Under the pieces are notes generated by a model. It had not been told where the DNA came from. It searched no databases and saw only the letters and a program-made list of their open reading frames with translations. A stretch of 64,000 bases of DNA from Caenispirillum bisanense (lineage in GTDB: Bacteria > Pseudomonadota > Alphaproteobacteria > Rhodospirillales > UBA2165): contig CAMDWJ010000017.1 in NCBI GenBank assembly GCA_945877815.1, forward strand, positions 26,219 to 90,218, written 5' to 3'. The translations under genes and the position numbers were made by a program. Within the stretch, counting starts at the first letter, position 1; each line of letters begins with the position of its first letter. Shown here one piece after another: positions 25,160 through 34,625 of this stretch.

Positions 25160-25210
25160 GTAGGGTGCCCGGATCAGGGCATTGAGCTCTTCGGTGGGGA
25201 TATTTCAACC

Positions 25211-25879
25211 ATGGCGGTGTTCAGCGGAACCGATCTGCGCTGTGTGCGCGGCGAACGCCCCGTGTTCGACGGTGTAAGCTTTCGCCTCAACAGCGGCGCG
25301 GTGCTCGAACTACGCGGCGCCAACGGTACCGGTAAGTCGTCGCTTCTGCGCATGATGACCGGCTTGCTGCCATCCGCTGGTGGCACCCTGAGTTGGAACG
25401 ACGAGCCGATCGCGGCCGACGCCGACGCGCATCGTACCCGCATCAATTATATTGGCCATCTCGACGGCGTTAAGGGAATGCTGAGCGTCGCCGAGAACTT
25501 GCGCTTCTGGATGTCGTTGCGTGCGGGCGCCGAAGCCGACGAAGAGCGCTATCACATGGCGCTCGCGACTTTCGGCATCGAGGCGCTGGCCGACACGCCG
25601 GCGCGTTACCTGTCCGCCGGGCAGCGCCGCCGCGTGGCGCTTGCCCGCCTTGTCGCCTGCCCCGCATCCTTATGGCTGCTGGACGAACCCGCGACTGCGC
25701 TCGATACGGCGGCGGCGGCGGCGCTCGATCATACGATGGGCTCCCATCTGGGAGCCGGCGGCATGGTGGTGATGTCCACACATGAGCCCGCGCGTCATCC
25801 GACTCCGCGCGTCGATCTCAACGACTATGCGCGCCGTGCCAGGGGTGCGGTCCGAACTGCGGCAGGCATGACGGCGTGA
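25211..25879 (+). CDS. ccmA: heme exporter ATP-binding protein CcmA
   Basis: Walker A RGANGTGKSSLL, signature LSAGQRRRVALARL; ccm cluster. Confidence 0.96.
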   Translation: MAVFSGTDLRCVRGERPVFDGVSFRLNSGAVLELRGANGTGKSSLLRMMTGLLPSAGGTLSWNDEPIAADADAHRTRINYIGHLDGVKGMLSVAENLRFWMSLRAGAEADEERYHMALATFGIEALADTPARYLSAGQRRRVALARLVACPASLWLLDEPATALDTAAAAALDHTMGSHLGAGGMVVMSTHEPARHPTPRVDLNDYARRARGAVRTAAGMTA

Positions 25880-26541
25880 ACAGTTTTTCCGCTCTCATTG
25901 CGCGCGATTTGCGCCTCGCCTGTCGCCAAGCGAGCGACAGCCTGACCGTACTCGCGTTCTTCATTCTCGTCACAGTGCTCTTTCCCCTCGCCGTCGGACC
26001 GGAACCCGGGATCCTCGCGCGCATCGGCGCCGGCGTGGTCTGGGTCGCTGCCCTGCTCGCCGCCATGCTATCGATGGATCGCATGTTCCAGTCCGATTAC
26101 GACGACGGCACGCTCGAACTGTTGGTTGCCGCACCGATACCGCTCGAAATCGTGGTCCTGGCCAAGGCCAGCGCCCACTGGCTGACCACAGGCGTACCGC
26201 TGATCGCCGCCGCCCCCTTGATGGGGGTCCTCTTAAACCTGGAGCCTGAAGGCTATGGAGCCTTGCTGTTGGCCCTCGCCCTCGGCACGCCAAGCCTGAG
26301 CCTCATCGGCGCTGTGGGCGCCGCTCTCATACTCGGTTCGCGCCGGGGCGGAGCGCTGCTGTCGCTGCTGATCCTGCCTCTTTTCGTGCCGGTTCTGATT
26401 TTCGGGGTCGCGGCGGTCGAAGCGTCCCTGACCGACGTCTCTGCGCGACCCCAGCTTCTGATTTTGGCCGCGTTGGCCCTGGCCGCGCTGGCGCTGACCC
26501 CATGGCCAGCCGCAGCCGCCTTAAGGCAAGCGGTGGAATAA
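25876..26541 (+). CDS. ccmB: heme exporter protein CcmB
   Basis: ALIARDLRLACRQASDSLTVLAFFILVTVLFPLAVGPEP. Confidence 0.95.
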   Translation: MNSFSALIARDLRLACRQASDSLTVLAFFILVTVLFPLAVGPEPGILARIGAGVVWVAALLAAMLSMDRMFQSDYDDGTLELLVAAPIPLEIVVLAKASAHWLTTGVPLIAAAPLMGVLLNLEPEGYGALLLALALGTPSLSLIGAVGAALILGSRRGGALLSLLILPLFVPVLIFGVAAVEASLTDVSARPQLLILAALALAALALTPWPAAAALRQAVE

Positions 26542-26642
26542 TCCGCCGCCAATCGTGTTGACCTGTCGAGGCAAGCTCAACCGCGCGCCAAACCCTTGTC
26601 GAACCCTGGCAATTCAGCCCCCCACGCAGTACAACACCGGCC

Positions 26643-27356
26643 ATGCATCGTTTCGCAAACCCGACCCGGTTCGTGGCACTTGTCCGCGCGGTGCAACCGT
26701 GGGCGGCCGGCATAGCGCTGGTGACCCTCGCAGCCGGACTTTGGTTCAGCCTGATCGCGTCTCCGGCCGATTATCAGCAGGGTGAAACAGTACGCATAAT
26801 GTATGTGCACGTGCCGGCGGCCTGGATGGCGATGTTTTGCTATAGCTCCATGGCAGGCGCCTCGGCCGTGACACTCGTGTGGCGGCATGCCGTGGCCCAC
26901 GTCGTGGCGCGCGCAACCGCCCCAATCGGTGCCTCCTTCACCTTTCTAGCGCTGGCCACCGGTTCGCTGTGGGGCAAGCCAATGTGGGGCACATGGTGGG
27001 TGTGGGATGCACGGCTCACCTCCGTGCTTATCTTGTTGTTTCTCTATCTCGGCTATATGGCAATCGAGAATGCCTTCGATGATCGCGCGCGCGGCAGCCG
27101 TGCCGCCGCCATTCTTGCCATCGTCGGCGCGGTCAATGTACCGATCATCAAGTTCAGCGTCGATTGGTGGAACACGCTGCATCAGCCGGCGAGCGTCGTT
27201 CGCCTCGACGGCCCGGCCATCCATCCCAGCATGTTGACGCCCCTGGTCCTGATGGCCGTCGGCTACACCGCGCTGTATCTCTGGATCTTGGCATTGCGTG
27301 TGCGCGCAGACATCAATATGAGCAAGGTGCGCGCCCTCACATTGCGAGGAGCGTGA
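26643..27356 (+). CDS. ccmC: heme ABC transporter permease CcmC
   Basis: YQQGETVRIMYVHVPAAWMAM, WGKPMWGTWWVWDARLTSVLIL. Confidence 0.97.
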   Translation: MHRFANPTRFVALVRAVQPWAAGIALVTLAAGLWFSLIASPADYQQGETVRIMYVHVPAAWMAMFCYSSMAGASAVTLVWRHAVAHVVARATAPIGASFTFLALATGSLWGKPMWGTWWVWDARLTSVLILLFLYLGYMAIENAFDDRARGSRAAAILAIVGAVNVPIIKFSVDWWNTLHQPASVVRLDGPAIHPSMLTPLVLMAVGYTALYLWILALRVRADINMSKVRALTLRGA

Positions 27357-27363
27357 TCGCGCA

Positions 27364-27552
27364 ATGGACATGATCCGCGATTATTTCGCCATGGGCGGCT
27401 ACGCATCCTTCGTCTGGCCCGCCTTCGGGTTGTCGGCTGTCGTGGTGGTCGCTTTGTTAGTCGTCAGCCTGCGCAATCTCCGCCTATCCGAAGCCGCGTT
27501 GGCCGAGCTACGCCACGTAACGCTGCTGTCCGAGGAAGAAACGCACCCATGA
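27364..27552 (+). CDS. ccmD: heme exporter protein CcmD
   Basis: MIRDYFAMGGYASFVWPAFGLSAVV, 62 aa, between ccmC and ccmE. Confidence 0.9.
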   Translation: MDMIRDYFAMGGYASFVWPAFGLSAVVVVALLVVSLRNLRLSEAALAELRHVTLLSEEETHP

Positions 27553-27986
27553 AACCCAAGCATCAACGTCTTGCACTGTTGGGCTTGGGTGCGCTGGGTT
27601 TAGCCGGCGCAGCGGCGCTTGTCCTGACCGCGTTCGAAGACAATCTTGTCTTCTTTCAGACCCCGACCGAACTTGCGACCAAGTCCGTGGCGCCCAACCA
27701 ACGGCTGCGCATCGGCGGACTGGTGCAGGAAGGCAGCCTCGTCAAGCAAGGCAGCGACGTGCGCTTCGTCGTCACCGATCTTTCGCACTCCATTCCCGTG
27801 ACCTATCGGGGACTGCTGCCCGATCTGTTCCGCGAAGGCCAAGGCGTGGTCGCCGAAGGACGCTTCCAGGACGGCACTTTCGCGGCGAGCGAAGTGCTCG
27901 CCAAGCACGATGAAAATTACATGCCGCCAGAAGTCGTCGAGGCACTGAAAAAATCGGGCGAGTGGCAAAGGACTACAGGCAAATGA
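27549..27986 (+). CDS. ccmE: cytochrome c maturation protein CcmE
   Basis: LRIGGLVQEGSL, GQGVVAEG, VLAKHDENYMPPEV heme-binding motif. Confidence 0.97.
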   Translation: MKPKHQRLALLGLGALGLAGAAALVLTAFEDNLVFFQTPTELATKSVAPNQRLRIGGLVQEGSLVKQGSDVRFVVTDLSHSIPVTYRGLLPDLFREGQGVVAEGRFQDGTFAASEVLAKHDENYMPPEVVEALKKSGEWQRTTGK

Positions 27987-27988
27987 GG

Positions 27989-28048
27989 CCCTCATGCTGA
28001 GCCCGTCGAAGCATCGGGGCCGCATCTTTCGACAGGCTCAAGATGAGG
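27989..28048. repeat. REP-like palindromic repeat, family A
   Basis: CCTCATGCTGAGCCCGTCGAAGCATCGG...TTTCGACAGGCTCAAGATGAGG between ccmE and ccmF. Confidence 0.8.
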
Positions 28049-28058
28049 TCATCAAACG

Positions 28059-30005
28059 ATGATCGCCGAATTCGGACATTTCGCACTGACGTTGGCGCTG
28101 GCCGTCGCTGTAGTGCAGTCGACACTTCCCTTGATCGGCGCGGCGCGTGGCGACGCGGGCCTGATGGCGCTGGCCCCAGCCGGCGCGATGGCGCAGTTTG
28201 GCCTTGTCGCGCTGGCCTTCGGCGCATTGATGCATGCCTATATCGTGTCGGACTTTTCGCTGGCTGCGGTCGCGCAGAATTCGCATACCGCGAAACCGAT
28301 GCTCTATAAAATTGCCGGCACTTGGGGCAACCACGAAGGGTCGATGTTGTTGTGGGCGCTGATCCTGGCGCTCTACGGCGCGGCGGTCGCGGCCTTCGGC
28401 GGCAATCTGCGCGACACCTTGAAGGCGCGTGTGATCGCGGTGCAAGGCGCGATCGGCTTTGGCATACTTGCCTTCATCCTCTTCACCTCCAATCCGTTTG
28501 CGCGACTGGAATCTGCCCCGTTCGACGGGCAGAGTCTAAATCCGCTGCTCCAGGATCCCGGTCTGGCCTTCCATCCGCCGTTGCTCTATCTCGGCTATGT
28601 CGGGCTTTCGACGACATTCTCCTTTGCCGTCGCGGCCCTGATCGAAGGCAAGGTCGATGCCGCCTGGGCACGCTGGGTACGCCCGTGGACCTTGGCAGCG
28701 TGGGGGTTTCTCACCGCCGGCATCACCCTCGGCTCGTGGTGGGCCTATTACGAGCTTGGTTGGGGCGGCTGGTGGTTTTGGGATCCGGTCGAGAATGCGT
28801 CCTTCATGCCGTGGCTCGCCGCGACCGCGCTGTTGCATTCGGCCATCGTCGCCGAGAAACGCGACGCGCTCAAAGCCTGGACCGTGTTCCTCGCCATCGT
28901 CGCCTTCGCATTGTCGCTGCTCGGCACCTTCCTCGTGCGTTCGGGCGTGCTCACCTCGGTCCACGCTTTCGCCTCCGATCCCACGCGCGGCGTCTACATT
29001 CTTTTGTTCCTCGTCGTGACGGTCGGTGCCGCCTTCGTGCTGTTCGCCTGGCGCGGGCCAACGCTGGCCGGTACCGGACGGTTCGATCCGGTCAGCCGCG
29101 AAGGCGCGCTTCTGATTAATAATTTCGGCCTCACCGTCGCCGCCGCTTCGATCCTGCTCGGCACCCTCTATCCCCTGTTCCTCGATGTGCTGGGTGCCGG
29201 CAAAGTGTCGGTGGGCGCGCCCTACTTCCAACGCGTCTTCATTCCGATGATGGTGCCAATGCTGTTGATCATGGCGGTCGCACCCATGCTGAGCTGGCGC
29301 AGCGCCAATGCAGGCCGCGCCGTAGCGTCTCTCAAATGGGCGGGGGTTATTGCCTTCGCTGTCGGATTTGGTGTTTGGCTGTCGATCGATCGCGCCAGCG
29401 CGCTCGCCTCCTTCGGCATGGCGCTGGCCGCATGGGTCTTTGCCGCGACCGTCTATGAGCTCGCCACGCGCTCGCGAACCTGGCGCGGGCTTTTGCGTCA
29501 GCCACGCGTGAGTTGGGGCATGACGCTCGCTCACGCGGGTATCGCCATCGCGGTTGCCGGAATGACGGCGTCCTCGGCCTGGAAGGTCGAAGACATCCGC
29601 GTGATGAAGCCGGGCGAGACGACCGAGATCAGCGGCTACCAGATCACGTTCACCAACGTCGTCGATCTGCGCGGCCCCAACTACACGGCCATGCGCGGAA
29701 CCTTCGAGGTGCGAAGCGGGGGGGCTGCGGTCACCACACTCCAGCCGGAGAAACGCATCTACGATGTCGGCCGGATGCCCACGACCGAAGCCGCGATCCG
29801 CCCGACGGTGTTGGGCGATCTTTATGCCGTGATCGGCGATCCCGACGGCCAGGGCGGTTATGTCGTGCGGCTGTATTTCAATCCATTGGTCGCCTGGATG
29901 TGGACAGGCGCGTTGATCATGGTGCTCGGCGCCGGCCTCAGTCTCAGCGACCGTCGCGCGCGCGCCACGCGGCCGCTCGATGCGTCGGCACAGGCCGCCG
30001 CCTAG
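28059..30005 (+). CDS. ccmF: heme lyase CcmF/NrfE family
   Basis: NHEGSMLLW, WWAYYELGWGGWWFWDPVENASFMPWL. Confidence 0.97.
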   Translation: MIAEFGHFALTLALAVAVVQSTLPLIGAARGDAGLMALAPAGAMAQFGLVALAFGALMHAYIVSDFSLAAVAQNSHTAKPMLYKIAGTWGNHEGSMLLWALILALYGAAVAAFGGNLRDTLKARVIAVQGAIGFGILAFILFTSNPFARLESAPFDGQSLNPLLQDPGLAFHPPLLYLGYVGLSTTFSFAVAALIEGKVDAAWARWVRPWTLAAWGFLTAGITLGSWWAYYELGWGGWWFWDPVENASFMPWLAATALLHSAIVAEKRDALKAWTVFLAIVAFALSLLGTFLVRSGVLTSVHAFASDPTRGVYILLFLVVTVGAAFVLFAWRGPTLAGTGRFDPVSREGALLINNFGLTVAAASILLGTLYPLFLDVLGAGKVSVGAPYFQRVFIPMMVPMLLIMAVAPMLSWRSANAGRAVASLKWAGVIAFAVGFGVWLSIDRASALASFGMALAAWVFAATVYELATRSRTWRGLLRQPRVSWGMTLAHAGIAIAVAGMTASSAWKVEDIRVMKPGETTEISGYQITFTNVVDLRGPNYTAMRGTFEVRSGGAAVTTLQPEKRIYDVGRMPTTEAAIRPTVLGDLYAVIGDPDGQGGYVVRLYFNPLVAWMWTGALIMVLGAGLSLSDRRARATRPLDASAQAAA

Positions 30006-30006
30006 G

Positions 30007-30537
30007 ATGCGCCGACTTCTCTATCTATTGCCGATCGCGCTGCTCGCGGCGTTGGGCATTGCTTTCACGGTCGGTTTGGGGCGCGATCCGCAGAAATTGC
30101 CCTCGGTCCTGCTCGGCAAGCCGGCGCCGAGCTTCGCGCTTCCGTCCATCGACGGGAGTGCCGGCGGCTTCGCCAGCACCGAGCTCAAAGGCAAAGTCTC
30201 TCTGATCAACGTCTGGGCTTCGTGGTGCCCGCCCTGCCGGGTCGAGCATCCGATCCTAATGGATATCGCGAAATCGGGTATTCCGATCTACGGCATCAAC
30301 TATAAGGACAAGCCGGAGGACGCCACGCGTTTCCTGGCAAACCTCGGCAATCCATATGTCGGAATCGGCGCGGATCGCGATGGCAAGGTCGCCATAGATT
30401 TCGGCGTTTACGGTTATCCCGAAACGTTCATCACGGATCGCGACGGCATCATTCGCTACAAACATGTCGGCCCGATCAATAAACTCGATTGGGAACGCAC
30501 CTTGGCGCCGATCGTCCAGGAGCTGATGCGCAAGTGA
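30007..30537 (+). CDS. ccmG: thiol:disulfide interchange protein DsbE/CcmG
   Basis: INVWASWCPPCRVEHPIL, GYPETFITD. Confidence 0.95.
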   Translation: MRRLLYLLPIALLAALGIAFTVGLGRDPQKLPSVLLGKPAPSFALPSIDGSAGGFASTELKGKVSLINVWASWCPPCRVEHPILMDIAKSGIPIYGINYKDKPEDATRFLANLGNPYVGIGADRDGKVAIDFGVYGYPETFITDRDGIIRYKHVGPINKLDWERTLAPIVQELMRK

Positions 30538-30959
30538 AACAGATTCTTGCCGTCGCCGTGCTGATCTGCGCGATAACGCTTCCGGCGTTTGCCGTCGATC
30601 CGCGCGAACGACTGCCCGATACGAAATTGGAAACGCGGGCCCGCGCCCTTTCCGCGGAATTGCGCTGCGTCGTCTGTCAGAACCAGTCCATCGACGAATC
30701 CGATGCCGACCTCGCCAGGGATCTGCGTCAGGTCATCCGTGTGCGCATTGCCGTCGGAGATTCCGATCAGGAAGTTCTCGATTATGTCGTCGCGCGCTAC
30801 GGCGAATTCGTGCTGCTTCGACCGCCGTTCAAAGGGGCCACGGTCGTCCTGTGGCTTGGGCCGATCCTATTCGTGCTAGCCGGCCTCGCCGGCATCGTCC
30901 TCTACTATCGCCGCCGCCCGCAAGACGAGCGGAGTGCCGCGATGGACGATCGGACATGA
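30534..30959 (+). CDS. ccmH: cytochrome c-type biogenesis protein CcmH
   Basis: LRCVVCQNQSIDESDADLARDLRQ, YGEFVLLRPP; GTG start at 30534. Confidence 0.95.
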   Translation: MKQILAVAVLICAITLPAFAVDPRERLPDTKLETRARALSAELRCVVCQNQSIDESDADLARDLRQVIRVRIAVGDSDQEVLDYVVARYGEFVLLRPPFKGATVVLWLGPILFVLAGLAGIVLYYRRRPQDERSAAMDDRT

Positions 30960-31825
30960 TCTTCTGGATCGCAGCCGGCCTGCTCGCGCTGACCTCCGTC
31001 GCGGGGCTAATGTTGGCGGTGCGCCGCGCGGGCGGACGCGGTCCGGTCGCGATCTTCGTCGCCCTCGCGGTTCCAGGCATCGCGCTTGCGGCCTATGGAT
31101 TTCTCGGCGCCCCCGACATGCCCGACCAGCCCCACGCCGCGCGCGGCGACATCGCGGCACGCGCAGAGATGCAGGGATTGCTCGGCGAGCTCGCGCGCCG
31201 TCTCGAAGCAGACCCGACGCGGATCGACGGCTGGCTTTTGCTCGCGCGCGCACGACTCAAGGTCGGCGACTACCGCGAAGCCGCCGAGGCTTTCGCGCGT
31301 GCCCGCACTCTCGCGCCCGACAATGGCGAGATCGCGGGAGAACTCGGCGAAGCCCTCATCCAAGCCGCGAACGGAACTGTCGATGAGGCGGCACGCGCGG
31401 CCCTCCACTTCGCCAATGCCAAGGATCCGCGCGACGCCAAGGCGCTGTTCTATCTCGGCCACGATGCGGCGACACGCAGCGACTATGCCACCGCCATCCA
31501 ATATTGGGCCAACCTGATCGCGATCTCCCCCGAAGGTGCTCCATGGATTCCCGACCTGCAGGCCCGCATCGTCGCGGCGGCGGCAGCCGGCAAGATCGAC
31601 CTCGCCACTGTGAAACCAACCCTGGAGCCTATCGAAGCACTACCGCCAGGCCCAAGCCGCGAAGATATCCGTGCGATGGTCCAAGGGCTTGCCGCACGGC
31701 TGGAAGAGAACCCTGACGATCTCGCGGGCTGGCGCATGCTGGCGCGGTCGTGGCGCGTGCTGGGCGAAGCCCAGAAAGCCGACGAAGCCGACGTTCGCGT
31801 GAAAACGCTTGAGGCGAAGCAGTAG
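30956..31825 (+). CDS. ccmI: cytochrome c biogenesis protein CcmI (TPR)
   Basis: MIFWIAAGLLALTS N-terminal TM then TPR-like repeats; overlaps ccmH stop. Confidence 0.88.
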   Translation: MIFWIAAGLLALTSVAGLMLAVRRAGGRGPVAIFVALAVPGIALAAYGFLGAPDMPDQPHAARGDIAARAEMQGLLGELARRLEADPTRIDGWLLLARARLKVGDYREAAEAFARARTLAPDNGEIAGELGEALIQAANGTVDEAARAALHFANAKDPRDAKALFYLGHDAATRSDYATAIQYWANLIAISPEGAPWIPDLQARIVAAAAAGKIDLATVKPTLEPIEALPPGPSREDIRAMVQGLAARLEENPDDLAGWRMLARSWRVLGEAQKADEADVRVKTLEAKQ

Positions 31826-31831
31826 CGATCT

Positions 31832-32131
31832 CTACGGGGCGAGCTTCTTCATCCAAGCGACGGCCGGATCGATCGCATTCATCATCGCCGAATTGTGATC
31901 GCCGTCGATATCCATATAAACGCTCGCGGAATTGCCCGGCATGAGATCGAAGGATGGTTTTTTTCCTATAACGATTGGATCCTGCCTGCCCGCGGCCCTA
32001 AAAACCGGAAGCTTGGTCGCCACAAGTCCGGCGCGGTTACTCGGATAGTGCTTTATATCGCGAGAAGTCGTCGAGGATTGTCGACAGACTCCACCGTGAA
32101 TTGTTTGCTGTCCACGCCTTTAATCCCACTC
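31832..32131 (-). pseudogene. C-terminal fragment of alpha/beta hydrolase pseudogene
   Basis: Minus-strand LSGIKGVDSKQFTVESVDNPRRL, frameshift, IKHYPSNRAGLVATKLPVFRAAGRQDPIV...SVYMDIDGDHNSAMMNAIDPAVAWMKKLAP*. Confidence 0.65.
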
Positions 32132-33050
32132 AAGGTTTCACAAATTTGACTATGAAACCGTCCTTGTTCATGGGCGGATACGGTACGTTACGGTCGCGCG
32201 GGTCGTCGGGATTGCGCAGATAATCCGCCTCGCCCGCCATTTTGAATCCGGCGGCCTCGACCTCGCGGATCAAAAACGACTTTTCGATCCGGTGCAGGGT
32301 ATTCGATTCCGAAATGCCGGTGTCGGGCCGACCCGCATGATCGGCGATTATGTAGAGCCCCCCCGGTTTGAGCGCGGCCAGGACTGAAGCGTTCATAGCC
32401 GCGCGGTCCACGCCCATATGACCGAAATCGTGGTAATTGAACATCAAGGTCACGAGATCGAACGCGCCCGCCGCCAGATCGAGCGGCGCCGGAGCCTCGT
32501 AGGGGCGCGCAAGCACCGCCAGCGGCGCGGCGCGCACGCCAGCATTTTGCATGGAATGTTCGCGCCGGGCGAAGGACTCGGCGGATTTTCCGGCGACGCG
32601 CGGCGTGCTGGTACCGGCGGGGCCGTCGGCAGCACCGCTGGGTTCTCCGCCCTTGGGTCCGCCGCCCTTGGCCGCCGCTCCAGTGGCTGCTCCTTTGGCG
32701 CCTTTCGGCGCGCCTCCCTGGACATTGCCCTGGGCAGAGCCTTGCGGCAGGCCATTGCGCCCGGGCCAGGCCTGGCCATAGACGATGCCGCCGGAGCCAA
32801 TGGCGCGCGCCAGCAATTCGGTGGTGTAACCGCCGGAAGCGCTGATATCGAGCGCGGTCATGCCGCGCCGAACGCCGATGAAGGCAAGCATCAGTTCGGG
32901 CTTGCGGCGTTCGTCGGTAGCGCGGTCAGTGGCGCTGCGATCGGGCGCTGCGACGATCGCCTGAATATCAGAAGGGGTGAGCGGTGATTGCGCGTGGAGC
33001 TGCGGCGCGAGGCCGATGACGAGGGCGGCAGCGAGAAGAGCAGCTTTCAT
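32130..33050 (-). CDS. exported class I SAM-dependent methyltransferase with Gly/Ala/Pro-rich insertion
   Basis: Signal-like N-terminus MKAALLAAALVIGLAPQLHAQ; ALDISASGGYTTELLARAIG motif I; FDLVTLMFNYHD; LKPGGLYIIADH. Confidence 0.85.
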   Translation of the reverse strand: MKAALLAAALVIGLAPQLHAQSPLTPSDIQAIVAAPDRSATDRATDERRKPELMLAFIGVRRGMTALDISASGGYTTELLARAIGSGGIVYGQAWPGRNGLPQGSAQGNVQGGAPKGAKGAATGAAAKGGGPKGGEPSGAADGPAGTSTPRVAGKSAESFARREHSMQNAGVRAAPLAVLARPYEAPAPLDLAAGAFDLVTLMFNYHDFGHMGVDRAAMNASVLAALKPGGLYIIADHAGRPDTGISESNTLHRIEKSFLIREVEAAGFKMAGEADYLRNPDDPRDRNVPYPPMNKDGFIVKFVKP

Positions 33051-33114
33051 TATTTTGATGTCCTGTTCTATTCGGCGGCTTTATCGAGCGGTAATCCGTC
33101 GGTCTGCACCACCC

Positions 33115-33454
33115 TAGATGTTTAGTCCCATTCTTAGCGGCGAGATCGACGAGCGCATCGACGATTGAGACGGCATCGTCCACGGTACCATCTCAGCGCC
33201 GGCTCCATGGCATCAGCGGCAGATAGACAGTAATGCCGGCGCGTCCGATCCGTTCCGCGAAAGCTTTCATATTTGGAGCGGTATTAATGCCGTTTTTACC
33301 ATGCATGAAAACCAACGCCTCCCGGCCGCCCCCCCCGCATAGACATCATAGCTCAGGCGTAACCGCTTGACGTCGTCAATTGCTCCGCATTGGTCGCCAA
33401 ATTCCACCATACGGCGACGAGAATCGTGAAGATAAACCCGATCCGACGATGCAT
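33115..33454 (-). pseudogene. N-terminal fragment of alpha/beta hydrolase pseudogene
   Basis: MHRRIGFIFTILVAVWWNLATNAEQL..., frameshifts near the C-run at about 33331, ALVFMHGKNGINTAPNMKAFAERIGRAGITVYLPLMPWSRR*DGTVDDAVSIVDALVDLAAKNGTKHLG. Confidence 0.65.
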
Positions 33455-33532
33455 TTGCCCCTCTCTTCAATCCAGTCTAGCAGAAAGCCGCCTTAGCCTG
33501 ATATTCTTCGACAAAAGCATAAGGAGGATTTC

Positions 33533-34606
33533 ATGGCTGGCGCAATCCTTGCCCCTTCAATCACCATTCCGTCGATCATCGACAGTCCGTCCGTCTGGCG
33601 CGGCGCCGATATGTCGAAGCGCTCCGATTGGATCTATCGCCTGAACGCCGAGGAGATCGCAGAGATCGATGCCGCCTATCGGCAACTCGTCGCGCGCGGT
33701 ATCGCGCTGAACGACATCGAGCGCGAGAATTTTCCCCTACCCCGTTTCGCCAAAATCGCCGCGCGGGCGCAGGAGGCGATTGAAAACGGGCCGGGCATAT
33801 TTCTAATCCGCGGGTTTCCGACCCAGAATTATGAAATGCTGGCGCTACGCATGATCTATTGGGGTATGGGGAAATATCTGGGGACTGCGGTCACGCAAAG
33901 CTCGGACGGCGACTTGCTGGGCGACGTGCGTGACGCGAGCTTCGACATCAACACTAAGACCGGTCGCGGTTATCGCTCGGCCCAAGAATTGACGTTCCAT
34001 TGCGACAGCGCCGACGTCACCGCGCTGTTCGTCCTTCGCACAGCCATGACCGGCGGCGTGAGCGGATTCGCAAGCTCCATCGCTGTCCACAATGAAGTCG
34101 TGCGCCGCGATCCGAACTTGGCGGCGATCCTCTATCAGCCCTTCTATTGGAGTTTACAGGGACAGGAGGCGCCGGGCGAAGCGCCCTATTACCAACAGCC
34201 GGTCTTTCATATGCACGACGGCTATTTCGCCCTGCGCTTCGTGCGCGCGCAGATATACGGCGCGGAAAAATTCGCGGGCGCACCGCCGTTGAGTCCCGAG
34301 CAGCGCGCCGCGCTCGATCTGCTGAGCGAGGTGGCCGACGGGGACGAATTCAGCTTCCGCATGATGCTGGCGCCCGGCGATCTCGAAATCCTCAACAATC
34401 ACATTGCCATGCACGCGCGTACCGAATTCAAAGACAATTCGGTGCCCGACACCAATCGCCATTTGCTTCGGCTCTGGCTGTCGATGCCGAACAGCCGGCC
34501 GCTCAGCCCGCTCATGTCCTATATCTATCGCGATCAGAGACCGGGCGTGGTGCGCGGCGGCTTTCGTGCCTATACGGGAGCGCGCGTCCACGAGACACCA
34601 AGGTGA
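33533..34606 (+). CDS. TauD/TfdA family dioxygenase
   Basis: FHCDSADVTALFVLRTAMTGGVSGFASSIAVHNEV (HxD), NNHIAMHARTEFKD...RHLLRLWLSMP. Confidence 0.88.
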   Translation: MAGAILAPSITIPSIIDSPSVWRGADMSKRSDWIYRLNAEEIAEIDAAYRQLVARGIALNDIERENFPLPRFAKIAARAQEAIENGPGIFLIRGFPTQNYEMLALRMIYWGMGKYLGTAVTQSSDGDLLGDVRDASFDINTKTGRGYRSAQELTFHCDSADVTALFVLRTAMTGGVSGFASSIAVHNEVVRRDPNLAAILYQPFYWSLQGQEAPGEAPYYQQPVFHMHDGYFALRFVRAQIYGAEKFAGAPPLSPEQRAALDLLSEVADGDEFSFRMMLAPGDLEILNNHIAMHARTEFKDNSVPDTNRHLLRLWLSMPNSRPLSPLMSYIYRDQRPGVVRGGFRAYTGARVHETPR

Positions 34607-34625
34607 AACCTGCGCTTTTGCTTGT

